Of a DNA stretch of 64,000 nucleotides, positions 35,916 to 44,358 are shown in pieces. This stretch comes from Mycobacterium gallinarum. GTDB lineage: Bacteria > Actinomycetota > Actinomycetes > Mycobacteriales > Mycobacteriaceae. Made by a program: the position numbers and the translations under genes. Positions within the stretch are counted from its first letter, which is position 1. Every line of letters starts with the position of its first letter. The stretch is from the NCBI RefSeq assembly GCF_010726765.1, contig NZ_AP022601.1, forward strand, positions 2,232,001 through 2,296,000, in the 5' to 3' direction. The notes beneath the pieces were generated by a model. That model did no database searches. It saw only the letters and a list, made by a program, of their open reading frames with translations, and was not told where the DNA came from.

Positions 35916-38675
35916 ATGCTCGTAGGCCGGGTGTCAGAGCAGCAGCGCATCGGGCAGCTGCTCGCCGCGGCGCGACTTGGTCAAAGCGGTGTGCTTGTTC
36001 TGCGGGGCGAAGCCGGGATCGGTAAAACCGCGCTCCTGGAGGACGCCGTGGCGAGCACCGGCGATATGGCGGTGATGCGGACGTCCGGCAGCGAGGCGGA
36101 GGCGGCGCTCGGCTTTTCGGGCCTGCATCAACTGCTGCGTCCGGCACTTCATCTGATCGATCGGCTCCCCGCCCCGCAGGCCGAGGCCTTGGCGGTGGCG
36201 TTGATGCTGCGCGACGGCCCGGCTCCCGCGCGGTTCGCGGTCGGCGCGGCCACGTTGAGTCTGATCAGCCGCTACGCCGAAGAGGGTCCGCTTCTCGTGC
36301 TAGTCGACGATGCGCACCTGATCGACGCGCCGAGCGCTGAGGCGCTGACATTCGTGGCCCGCCGCCTCCTCGCGGACGCGGTGGCGATGCTGATCTGCAC
36401 GCGGCCTGAACCCGGTGCGGTACTCGCCGAAAGCGACCTTCCCGTGGTCGATCTCGGCGGGCTGGACCTGTCGGCCGCCTCGGCGTTGATCGAGACGACC
36501 AGCGCTACACCGGCTCCGGCCGATCTCGTCGCGAAGCTGCATCATCTCACGCTGGGTAGTCCGCTCGCCATTGTCGAGCTGGCCCGCGACATCGAACGCG
36601 TACGCAGCCTTCCGCCCGAGCTCCCGGTGCCCGTACCGCAGACGGTCGTCGAAGCGTTCGGCCAACGAATCACGGCACTGCCCGACGCGTCGCGTCTCGC
36701 GCTGCTCGTCGCCGTTGTCGCCGACGGCGATCTGGCGCTGATATCGCGGGCGGTCAGGACGGTGGGCACCACGATCGACCAACTCGGCGGTGCAGAGGCG
36801 ATCGGTGTGCTCCAAATCGTCGGAGGTCGTGCGAAATTCCGCCATCCGCTGGTCCGATCGGCGGTGTATGCCACCGCCGACGGGAACGCGCGACGCGCGG
36901 TTCACCGAGCCGTCGCTGATGCTCTGCCCGCTGCATCGCACGACCGACGGGCGTGGCATCTCAGCCAGGCAACAATCGGCCCCGACGATGCGGTCGCTTC
37001 AGATCTGACGGCGGTCGCCGAACGTGCGCGTGCGCAGGGCGCTTACGGTGCCGCGACGCTGGCATCGGAGCGCAGCGCAGAGCTGACCGACGACCACTCA
37101 TTGCGTGCTACCCGGCTGATCGCCGCGGGCGACTCGGCTTGGTTGGCCGGCCGGCCCGACCGCGCCCGCGAATTACTCGACGCGGCCGCACTCACGGCGA
37201 CTCCGTCCGCACAGGCCGAAATCGATGCGCTGCGTGGAAATATCGCGCTACGAACCGGATCGCTGCGCGACGCGTACCAACTCCTGACCACGGCGGCGGA
37301 ACGCACGACAACGTCCAATCCGGAAACGACGCTTGCGCTGCTCGCCGACGCCGTGACGGCGACCTTCTACCTTTGCGACACGGCGGCCGGGTCGGCCACG
37401 GCCGACCGGATGGAGGCACTCCTCGGCGTGTGCCCGACGGCGTCGACTCGAGTTCGCGCGATGTTCGCCATCGGCGTGGCTCGGGTGTTGGCAGGCGACG
37501 ACGGCGTGCGGTGGCTGCGGAGGGGTGTCGATGCGTTGCGCGACGAGCCACGGGCGGTGGATGATCCGCACCGGCCGGACTGGGCGATCATCGGGACGCT
37601 GTTCTTACGCGAGTGCGCGGCCGGCCGGGACACCATTCGTCGTCTCGAGGATGAAAGACGCGCGCAGACAGCGATCGGCTCGCTGCCCAATCTCCTGTTC
37701 CACACCGCGCGTGACGCCGCCACCACCGACCGTTGGCAGGCGGCCGCGACGCAGTATGACGAAAGTGTCACCCTGGCGAGGGAAACGGGGCAAAGCACCG
37801 ATCTCGCCGCGTCGCTGTCTGGCCTGGCGTGGCTGCAGGCTCGCATGGGCCATACCGACGAGTGCCGCGCCAATGCCGGCGAGGCGCTGGAGTTGGCGCA
37901 CCGCCACCAGATCGTGTTCGCCGGCCTGTGGGCGAGATTCGCATTGGGCGACCTGGCATTGGCCGAAGCGGACCCCGAGTCGGCCGTTGCACACTTCGTG
38001 GATTTGGAAAAGATATTGTCCGACATCAGTTTCCAGGATGTCGACTTAGCGCCGGGACCCGAGCTCACCGAGGCGCAGGTACGGCAGGGGCAGATCGTGG
38101 CCGCACGGGCTACCGCGCGCGACTACCTGCAACGCGCGCTCGAGAAGGATCAACCATGGGCGCTGGCACGAGCGTACCGCGCGACCGCGCTGGTCGCGAA
38201 TGACGCCGGCGAGCGGTGTGCGCAGTTCGAAAAGGCACTCCAACTACACGAACTCAACCCGGACAGATACGAGGTCGCGCGAACGCGGTTGGCGTTCGGC
38301 TCCGCGTTGCGCCGTGACAAAGCTCGGACGGCGGCGCGGCCGCACCTTCGCTCAGCGCTAGAGGAATTCGACCGACTCGGCGCCCGCCCCTGGGCGGAGT
38401 TCGCGTCCGGTGAGCTCGACGCGACCGGCGAACGGCTGCGGCGCAACGGGGAAGGCCGTCTCGATGTACTGACGTCGCAGGAACTTCGCATCGCGGGAAT
38501 GCTCGGTGGCGGTGCCACCACGAAAGAAGCAGCGGCGGCGTTGTTTCTGAGCCCGAAGACCGTGGAATACCACCTGCGCCACATCTATCAGAAGCTTGAT
38601 ATCCGTAGCCGTGACGAGCTGCGGTCGGTCATGGCCGAGGAGGGCCAAGCCGCCGACACTTTAAATTCGCACTGA
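35916..38675 (+). CDS. LuxR-family large ATP-binding (LAL) transcriptional regulator
   Basis: 919 aa. N-terminal AAA/NTPase with Walker A GEAGIGKTALL near residue 31 and Walker B LLVLVDDAHLID near 127, a long helical TPR-like middle, and a C-terminal LuxR helix-turn-helix (LTSQELRIAGMLGGGATTKEAAAALFLSPKTVEYHLRHIYQKLDI in parts, about residues 850-895). LAL regulators activate nearby catabolic or biosynthetic genes on binding an inducer and ATP. Divergent from the methyltransferase with 98 bp between. ATG at 35916. Confidence 0.88.
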   Translation: MLVGRVSEQQRIGQLLAAARLGQSGVLVLRGEAGIGKTALLEDAVASTGDMAVMRTSGSEAEAALGFSGLHQLLRPALHLIDRLPAPQAEALAVALMLRDGPAPARFAVGAATLSLISRYAEEGPLLVLVDDAHLIDAPSAEALTFVARRLLADAVAMLICTRPEPGAVLAESDLPVVDLGGLDLSAASALIETTSATPAPADLVAKLHHLTLGSPLAIVELARDIERVRSLPPELPVPVPQTVVEAFGQRITALPDASRLALLVAVVADGDLALISRAVRTVGTTIDQLGGAEAIGVLQIVGGRAKFRHPLVRSAVYATADGNARRAVHRAVADALPAASHDRRAWHLSQATIGPDDAVASDLTAVAERARAQGAYGAATLASERSAELTDDHSLRATRLIAAGDSAWLAGRPDRARELLDAAALTATPSAQAEIDALRGNIALRTGSLRDAYQLLTTAAERTTTSNPETTLALLADAVTATFYLCDTAAGSATADRMEALLGVCPTASTRVRAMFAIGVARVLAGDDGVRWLRRGVDALRDEPRAVDDPHRPDWAIIGTLFLRECAAGRDTIRRLEDERRAQTAIGSLPNLLFHTARDAATTDRWQAAATQYDESVTLARETGQSTDLAASLSGLAWLQARMGHTDECRANAGEALELAHRHQIVFAGLWARFALGDLALAEADPESAVAHFVDLEKILSDISFQDVDLAPGPELTEAQVRQGQIVAARATARDYLQRALEKDQPWALARAYRATALVANDAGERCAQFEKALQLHELNPDRYEVARTRLAFGSALRRDKARTAARPHLRSALEEFDRLGARPWAEFASGELDATGERLRRNGEGRLDVLTSQELRIAGMLGGGATTKEAAAALFLSPKTVEYHLRHIYQKLDIRSRDELRSVMAEEGQAADTLNSH

Positions 38676-38720
38676 GCCTATCCCTGCACGCCGCACGCAG
38701 AAGCCGGTAGTAATAGCGGA

Positions 38721-38759
38721 ATGACCACCGCGCTGTCTGACGACTTCTGCTGTCGCTGA
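38721..38759 (+). CDS. Cysteine-containing leader ORF (12 aa) of the organosulfur operon
   Basis: MTTALSDDFCCR-stop: two consecutive Cys codons next to the end, 41 nt ahead of the ABC permease start. Matches the Cys-attenuator arrangement of the sirA and subI leaders in this window. A TAGTAA hexamer lies 7 nt before the ATG, so probably leaderless. Far too short for automated calling. Confidence 0.72.
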   Translation: MTTALSDDFCCR

Positions 38760-38786
38760 GCCATTTCCGTTCCATCTCAGCAACAG
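38750..38786 (+). promoter_or_regulatory. Hairpin linking the Cys codons to the permease ribosome-binding site
   Basis: CTGTCGCTGAG (38750-38760, covering the second Cys codon and the stop) can pair with CTCAGCAACAG (38776-38786) over 10 of 11 bases. The 3' arm runs into the AGAAGG ribosome-binding site (38785-38790). A ribosome stalled at the Cys codons would open the hairpin, giving translation when cysteine is low. Mechanism inferred. Confidence 0.6.
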
Positions 38787-38799
38787 AAGGTCGCGTACT

Positions 38800-39663
38800 G
38801 TGTCGGTGTTTGAAGATATCGCGCCCGACGGGCAGCAGGTCGGCTCGCTGGCTTCCGCGCCGCCCGCAGGAAAGTGGCGCGGCAGGCTCACTCGCGCGGC
38901 GCTCCCCCTGCTGTCGTTGTTCGTCTTCTTCGTCGTGTGGCAGTTCGCGGCGGCCAGTGGCATCTGGAACCAGACGTTTGTGCCCTACCCCAGCACGGTG
39001 TGGCAGGCCTTCGTCGACGTGTCGACCACCCACGACGGAGTCCGTGGATACGCCGGCTACCTGCTGTGGGAACACCTCTACATGACGTTGCGCCGGGTGC
39101 TCGCCGGTGTCGTCATCGGTGTAGCGCTCGGAGTGCTGCTCGGCCTGATCATGGGCTCGATCGGTTGGGTACGCAGTGTGCTCGAACCCTGGCTGACGTT
39201 CCTGCGCGCACTGCCCCCGCTGGCCTACTTCTTCCTTCTCGTCATCTGGCTCGGCATCGACGAGGCACCCAAGATCACGCTACTGGCGCTGGCCGCGCTG
39301 CCGCCCGCGGCGGTGGCGACCACCGCAGCCGTCGTCGCGGCACCGGTGGGTCTGCAGGAAGCCGCTCGCGCACTTGGCGCTTCGCGCACCGAGGTCATCC
39401 GTGACGTCGTCGTCCCCTCGGCGCTGCCCGAGACGTTCACCGGCATCCGCCTGGCGGTCGGCATGGCCTACTCGTCCGTGGTGGCCGCCGAACTGTTCAA
39501 CGGCATCCCCGGTGTCGGCGGATTGGTAAAGGACGCAAGCAATTACAACAACACTCCGGTCGTGCTCGTCGGCATCTTCGCCATCGGCATCTCCGGACTT
39601 GTCATCGACGGTCTGCTCCGTGCCATCGAACGGCGCGCTGTCCCCTGGAGAGGAAAGATATGA
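38800..39663 (+). CDS. ABC transporter permease, sulfonate/nitrate/taurine type (SsuC-like)
   Basis: 287-aa inner-membrane permease with about six hydrophobic segments and the EAA loop EAARALGASRTEVIRDVVVPSALP, typical of SsuC/TauC. GTG at 38800 follows AGAAGG at 9 nt. It overlaps the binding-protein gene by 4 bp (ATGA). Works with the lipoprotein and ATPase that follow. Given the Cys leader ORF, an organosulfur substrate is more likely than nitrate; within the family the exact ligand cannot be told. Confidence 0.87.
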   Translation: MSVFEDIAPDGQQVGSLASAPPAGKWRGRLTRAALPLLSLFVFFVVWQFAAASGIWNQTFVPYPSTVWQAFVDVSTTHDGVRGYAGYLLWEHLYMTLRRVLAGVVIGVALGVLLGLIMGSIGWVRSVLEPWLTFLRALPPLAYFFLLVIWLGIDEAPKITLLALAALPPAAVATTAAVVAAPVGLQEAARALGASRTEVIRDVVVPSALPETFTGIRLAVGMAYSSVVAAELFNGIPGVGGLVKDASNYNNTPVVLVGIFAIGISGLVIDGLLRAIERRAVPWRGKI

Positions 39664-40688
39664 GATTGAAAACCGTATTCGCTGCATTGGTTGTTGCCAC
39701 ACTGGCGCTGGCCGGTTGCTCCGTCGACCAGTCGGGACAGCAGGCGGACAAGCCGACAATCCGAATCGGGTATCAGACCTTCCCCAGCGGTGACCTGATC
39801 GTGAAGAACAGCCGCTGGCTAGAAGAAGCGCTGCCCGACTACAACATCAAGTGGACGAAGTTCGACTCCGGCGCCGACGTGAACACCGCGTTCATCGCGA
39901 AGGAACTCGACTTCGGCGCCCTGGGATCCAGCCCGGTGGCCCGCGGATTGTCGGCGCCACTGAACATCCCGTACAAGGTCGCGTTCGTCCTCGACGTGGC
40001 CGGTGACAACGAGGCGCTGGTCGCACGCAACGGCAGCGGTATCGACACCATCGCGCAGCTGAGGGGCAAGCGGGTCGCCACTCCGTTTGCCTCGACGGCG
40101 CATTACAGCGTGCTGGCCGCACTCGCCCAGAATGGGCTGTCTCCCAACGATGTTCAGCTGGTCGACCTGCAGCCCCAGGCGATTCTGGCCGCATGGGACC
40201 GTGGCGACATCGACGCGGCGTACACATGGCTGCCCACGCTGGACGATCTGCGCAAGAGCGGTAAGGACCTCATCACCAGCCGCCAACTGGCGAAGGACGG
40301 GAAGCCGACGCTGGATCTGGGTGTGGTGTCCGACGAATTCGCCGCTGCACATCCGGAGGTCGTCGACACCTGGCGCCAGCAGGAGGCACGCGCACTGACG
40401 TTAATTCACGATGATCCCGCCGCAGCCGCCAAGGCCGTCGCCGCCGAGATCGGATTGTCGCCCGAGGAGACCGAGGGTCAGATCAAGCAGGGAGTGTTCC
40501 TCACGCCTGAGGAGGTCGCCTCTGCTGAGTGGCTTGGTGGCGAAGGCAAGCCGGGTAACCTCGCGAACAACCTGCAGAGCGCATCGCAGTTCCTGGCTGA
40601 TCAGAAGCAGATTCCGTCGGCGGCCCCGCTGCAGACGTTCCAGGATGCGATTTACACCAAGGGTTTGCCCGGTGTCCTCAGTCAGTGA
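39660..40688 (+). CDS. ABC transporter substrate-binding lipoprotein (SsuA/TauA-like)
   Basis: 342 aa with a lipoprotein signal: basic start MRLKTVF, hydrophobic stretch and lipobox LAGC (Cys at about residue 20). The mature protein is SsuA/TauA-like: IRIGYQTFPSGDLIVKN, LDFGALGSSP, LRGKRVATPFASTAHY. Would sit on the outer face of the membrane and deliver substrate to the permease. ATG at 39660 overlaps the permease stop; the ATPase gene begins inside its last codons. Confidence 0.87.
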   Translation: MRLKTVFAALVVATLALAGCSVDQSGQQADKPTIRIGYQTFPSGDLIVKNSRWLEEALPDYNIKWTKFDSGADVNTAFIAKELDFGALGSSPVARGLSAPLNIPYKVAFVLDVAGDNEALVARNGSGIDTIAQLRGKRVATPFASTAHYSVLAALAQNGLSPNDVQLVDLQPQAILAAWDRGDIDAAYTWLPTLDDLRKSGKDLITSRQLAKDGKPTLDLGVVSDEFAAAHPEVVDTWRQQEARALTLIHDDPAAAAKAVAAEIGLSPEETEGQIKQGVFLTPEEVASAEWLGGEGKPGNLANNLQSASQFLADQKQIPSAAPLQTFQDAIYTKGLPGVLSQ

Positions 40689-41481
40689 TCTGAAAGACGT
40701 TGTCCGACAGAACAACAACGCGGCCATCCGGATAGCCGGAGTGTCGCATCGCTACGGCAGTGGGCGCAACGCGGTCACCGCACTGGGTCCGGTCGACCTC
40801 AGCATCGACCCCGGATCGTTCCTGGTGCTGGTCGGCGCGTCGGGCTGCGGAAAGAGCACGCTGTTGCGGCTGCTGGCCGGCTTCGAGTCGCCCAGCGAAG
40901 GGCAGGTGCAGGTATCGGGCACACCACCGACACCGGGGGTGACAGCCGGTGTGGTGTTTCAGCAGCCGCGACTGTTCCCCTGGCGCACGGTCGGCGGAAA
41001 CATCGACCTGGCACTCAAGTACGCGAAAGTGCCTCGCGAACGCCGGGCCGCTCGCCGCGACCAACTGCTGTCGCGAGTGGGTCTGGAAGGGACTACCGAC
41101 CGCAAGATCTGGGAGATCAGCGGTGGCCAACAGCAGCGCGTCGCGATCGCCCGCGCACTGGCGGCCGAGACCCCGCTGTTCCTGCTCGACGAGCCGTTCG
41201 CGGCGCTCGACGCGCTCACCCGGGAGCGACTGCAGGAAGATGTCCGCCAGGTCAGCGCGGAATCGGGCCGCACCACCGTGTTCGTAACGCACAGTGCCGA
41301 CGAGGCCGCCTTCCTCGGTTCACGCATCGTGGTGCTCACGCGCCGCCCGGGACAAGTGGCCTTGGACCTTCCAGTCGACCTTCCCCGCACGGGCGTCGAC
41401 GTCGACGAACTCCGCCGCTCACCCGAGTACACGGCGATTCGCACCGAGGTAGGCCGCGCGGTCAAGGCCGCGGCCGCGTAA
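40672..41481 (+). CDS. ABC transporter ATPase (SsuB/TauB-like)
   Basis: 269-aa nucleotide-binding subunit: Walker A GASGCGKST, signature ISGGQQQR, Walker B LFLLDEPFAALD and the H-loop VFVTHSADEA. The GTG at 40672 (VSSVSDLKD) overlaps the binding-protein gene by 17 bp and is in frame; the frame stays open further upstream inside that gene but is not coding there. Completes the SsuABC-like importer. An 88-bp gap, with AAGGA before the next ATG, separates it from the permease that follows. Confidence 0.87.
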   Translation: MSSVSDLKDVVRQNNNAAIRIAGVSHRYGSGRNAVTALGPVDLSIDPGSFLVLVGASGCGKSTLLRLLAGFESPSEGQVQVSGTPPTPGVTAGVVFQQPRLFPWRTVGGNIDLALKYAKVPRERRAARRDQLLSRVGLEGTTDRKIWEISGGQQQRVAIARALAAETPLFLLDEPFAALDALTRERLQEDVRQVSAESGRTTVFVTHSADEAAFLGSRIVVLTRRPGQVALDLPVDLPRTGVDVDELRRSPEYTAIRTEVGRAVKAAAA

Positions 41482-41569
41482 TAAGACTCACGCTGACTTC
41501 AGATGTGGTGACCCATCGCGTATCGGCCTAGCGTCCAATAACCCTATCGACTCATCGAAGGATGGCACC

Positions 41570-43009
41570 ATGTCCGAAATAACAGCTGCGCCAGATTCTT
41601 TGAGAGATGATCCGCCGGCACCGGCACGCCAGCTGCGCGGCAATCTCGGGGTGGCGTCCATCGTCTTCCTGGTGGTGGCCGCGGCCGCGCCGCTGGGCGT
41701 GATCGGCGGCGTCGTTCCATTGGGCCTCGCCTCGGGCAACGGAGCCGGCTTCCCTGCGACGTTCATCATCTCGACGATCATCCTGCTGCTGTTCGCGGTC
41801 GGATTCACGGCGATGACGCCGTTCGTCGACGAGGCCGGAGCGTTCTTCTCTTATGTCCGAAAGTCATTGGGGATGCCCGCAGGTATCGGCATCGCCTTCG
41901 TCGCGATCGTCAGCTACGTGGCGCTGGAGGCCGGTGTCTACGGTCTGCTGGGACCCGCAGGCGCCGCCGTCGTCGAACTCGTCGGCGGGCCCGCACTGCC
42001 GTGGTGGCTGTTCGCTGCGCTCGCCTTCGCCGTAGTGACGTTCCTCGGGTACCGCAACATCGAACTGTCCAGCAAGGTGCTCGGGGTGCTGCTGACGGCC
42101 GAGATCGCGATTGTCGTGGTTCTCGATCTCGTCATCGTCGCCCGCGGCGGTGACCAAGGTTTGTCGACGGGGATCATCGATCCGAGTGCTATCGTCTCCG
42201 GATCCCTGGGCATCGGACTGCTTTTCGCGATCATCAGCTATGTCGGCTTCGAGGCGACGGCGATCTATCGCGACGAGGCCCGCACACCCGAACGCACCAT
42301 CCCGCGGGCCACCTACGTCGCATTGATCCTGATCGGCGTCTTCTACGCGGTCACCAGCTGGGCACTGATCTCGGGCTGGGGTGACGCGGCGGCGGTGGCA
42401 CGCGCCACCGATTCGGGAGGCACTTTCCTGGGTGACACCGCGTCGCGCTACATCGGCATCGTGGGTGCCGACATAATCACCGTGCTCTACTTCACCAGCC
42501 TGTTCGCCTGCATCCTCGCGTTCCACACGATCGCATCGCGCTACCTTTTCGCCCTGTCGCAGCGCGACGTCTTACCGGAGTCGCTGAGCCGCCCGCATGT
42601 CAAACACGGCTCGCCGCACAAGGCGTCGCTGTGGATTTCCGGCGTCGTCGCGGTCAGCGTCGCACTCGCCGTGGTGTTCCAGCTCGACCCTGCCGCGCAG
42701 TTCTACACCTGGTTCGCCGGTGCGACGACCGTCGGTGTCATCGTGCTGCTGATCGCGACCAGCGTTGCGGTCCTGGCCTTCTTCGGGAAGGACCGCCGTG
42801 GGCACTCGCAGTGGCGGGTGCGCATCGCCCCGGCGCTCGGGCTGGTCGGGTTGGTCGGATCGTTGGTGCTCATCCTCGCCAATCTAGACACCCTCGTCGG
42901 CGGCTCCAGCCTGCTGGCCTGGGTCATCGTCGGCTTGCTCGTCGCGGCGTTCGCGGCGGGCGCCGTCGTCGGAACGAGGGTGCGCTACAGCACCGTCGCA
43001 CAGTCATGA
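41570..43009 (+). CDS. APC-superfamily amino acid/amine permease
   Basis: 479-aa integral membrane protein with about 12 hydrophobic helices. The first helix carries VFLVVAAAAPLGVIGGVVP, and FAIISYVGFEATAIYRDEARTPERTIPRA is the conserved APC region after helix 6. Proton-coupled uptake of an amino acid or amine is the family role. It overlaps the glutamine-synthetase-like gene by ATGA, so import and gamma-glutamylation of an amine are probably linked. ATG at 41570 after AAGGATGG. Confidence 0.87.
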   Translation: MSEITAAPDSLRDDPPAPARQLRGNLGVASIVFLVVAAAAPLGVIGGVVPLGLASGNGAGFPATFIISTIILLLFAVGFTAMTPFVDEAGAFFSYVRKSLGMPAGIGIAFVAIVSYVALEAGVYGLLGPAGAAVVELVGGPALPWWLFAALAFAVVTFLGYRNIELSSKVLGVLLTAEIAIVVVLDLVIVARGGDQGLSTGIIDPSAIVSGSLGIGLLFAIISYVGFEATAIYRDEARTPERTIPRATYVALILIGVFYAVTSWALISGWGDAAAVARATDSGGTFLGDTASRYIGIVGADIITVLYFTSLFACILAFHTIASRYLFALSQRDVLPESLSRPHVKHGSPHKASLWISGVVAVSVALAVVFQLDPAAQFYTWFAGATTVGVIVLLIATSVAVLAFFGKDRRGHSQWRVRIAPALGLVGLVGSLVLILANLDTLVGGSSLLAWVIVGLLVAAFAAGAVVGTRVRYSTVAQS

Positions 43010-44358
43010 CGAAGACGGTGGATGCGCCGGCGTTCCCGCGCACGACTTCGGCGAAGGAGCGCGAACTGCGCCATGCCCTCGGCGACGGCTCACTCCACGA
43101 GATCGAGGTGGCGTGGAGTGATCCGTTCGGCCATGCGCAGGGCAAACGGATTCCGGCGTCGCAGTTCCTCAACCGCGCACTGGGCAGTGGATTCGCCTTC
43201 TGCGAAGCGTCTTTGGGCTGGAACACCGAGGGTGCAGTCGTCGACTCACTCGATCTCACGAACTGGATCGGCGGCTACCCCGACGTGTTCGCGGTGCCCG
43301 ACCTCGCGACCTACCGGCCCCTGCCGTGGCGCCCGCGAGTAGGTCACGTGATCTCCGACATCGTCTCCCACGACCGCAGTCCGTCGCTGCTCGACCCTCG
43401 CGCAGTCCTACGGAAAGTCCTGGCGCGGCTCGGATCGCTGGGCTACACCGCGAAGATCGGCGTGGAGTTCGAGCTGTACCTGCTCAACACCGACGGATCA
43501 CCGTTCCAGGACGACATCCACGCCTACTCGTTGGAAAACGCCAACGCACTCGATCCGCTACTCACCGATCTCTACGAGACGCTGAGTGTCTTCACCCGCC
43601 TGGAGGGCATCCAAACCGAGTACGGCCCAGGCCAGATCGAGACCAACCTGGTCTACACCGATGCGCTGGAAGCCGCGGACGATGCTGTTCGGCTCAAGTA
43701 TGCCGCCAAGGAGGTGGCCCGAAAGCACGGCAAGATCGCCACTTTCATGCCCAAGCCGTTCACCGAGCACTCCGGCAGCAGCCAGCATCTGCACATCTCG
43801 CTGTGGCGCGACGGCGAACCGGCCTTCGCTCCAAACGACGGCGCCGAGAGCCAGACCGCCCTGCACGCGATCGCGGGTCTGCTCGAGCATCTTCCGTCGA
43901 TCACCTTGTTCGGGGCGCATTCGGTCAATGCATACCGGCGCTTCGTACCCGACTCGTTCGCACCGGCCACCGTGACATGGAGCCGCGACAACCGCAGCGC
44001 CGCGGTGCGCTCACTGGTGGAAACCAACCCGTCGGCCACCCGTATCGAACTGCGCAGCGGCGCGTCGGACGCCAACCCGTACTGGCTGATCGCCTCGGCG
44101 CTGGCTGCGGTGATCGCGGGACTGGAAGCGAAGTCCAATCCCCCGCCGGCCGAGGGCGGCAACCTGTACATCAAAGGTGTTCCGCTGCCCGAATCACTCG
44201 GTGTGGCACTGGAACTCGCGACCCGCGACGACACCATCGCAGACATCCTCGGCGCCGATTCGGTACGCGACTTCGCGGCACTGGCCCGCAGCGAATGGGT
44301 GGAGTACTCGAATGAGGTCAGCGACTGGGAACGCGAGCGCTACCTGACCCGCTCGTGA
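43006..44358 (+). CDS. Glutamine-synthetase-like gamma-glutamyl ligase
   Basis: 450 aa of the GlnA3/GlnA4/PuuA type, which ATP-dependently joins glutamate to an amine other than ammonia. Beta-grasp segment: VAWSDPFGHAQGKRI. Metal- and substrate-site motifs are intact: GVEFELYL, GPGQIETNL, HSGSSQHLHISLW and NPSATRIELR. Housekeeping GlnA hallmarks such as the adenylylation loop are not evident. Start ATG at 43006, coupled to the permease; its stop overlaps the next gene (GTGA). Likely activates the amine imported by the adjacent permease; substrate unknown. Confidence 0.85.
   Translation: MTKTVDAPAFPRTTSAKERELRHALGDGSLHEIEVAWSDPFGHAQGKRIPASQFLNRALGSGFAFCEASLGWNTEGAVVDSLDLTNWIGGYPDVFAVPDLATYRPLPWRPRVGHVISDIVSHDRSPSLLDPRAVLRKVLARLGSLGYTAKIGVEFELYLLNTDGSPFQDDIHAYSLENANALDPLLTDLYETLSVFTRLEGIQTEYGPGQIETNLVYTDALEAADDAVRLKYAAKEVARKHGKIATFMPKPFTEHSGSSQHLHISLWRDGEPAFAPNDGAESQTALHAIAGLLEHLPSITLFGAHSVNAYRRFVPDSFAPATVTWSRDNRSAAVRSLVETNPSATRIELRSGASDANPYWLIASALAAVIAGLEAKSNPPPAEGGNLYIKGVPLPESLGVALELATRDDTIADILGADSVRDFAALARSEWVEYSNEVSDWERERYLTRS

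Noticed and set aside
41482..41569. Possible fourth Cys leader ORF before the APC permease
   Set aside because: Read in all plus frames; no ORF with adjacent Cys codons. The permease probably depends on the upstream leader or a plain promoter.
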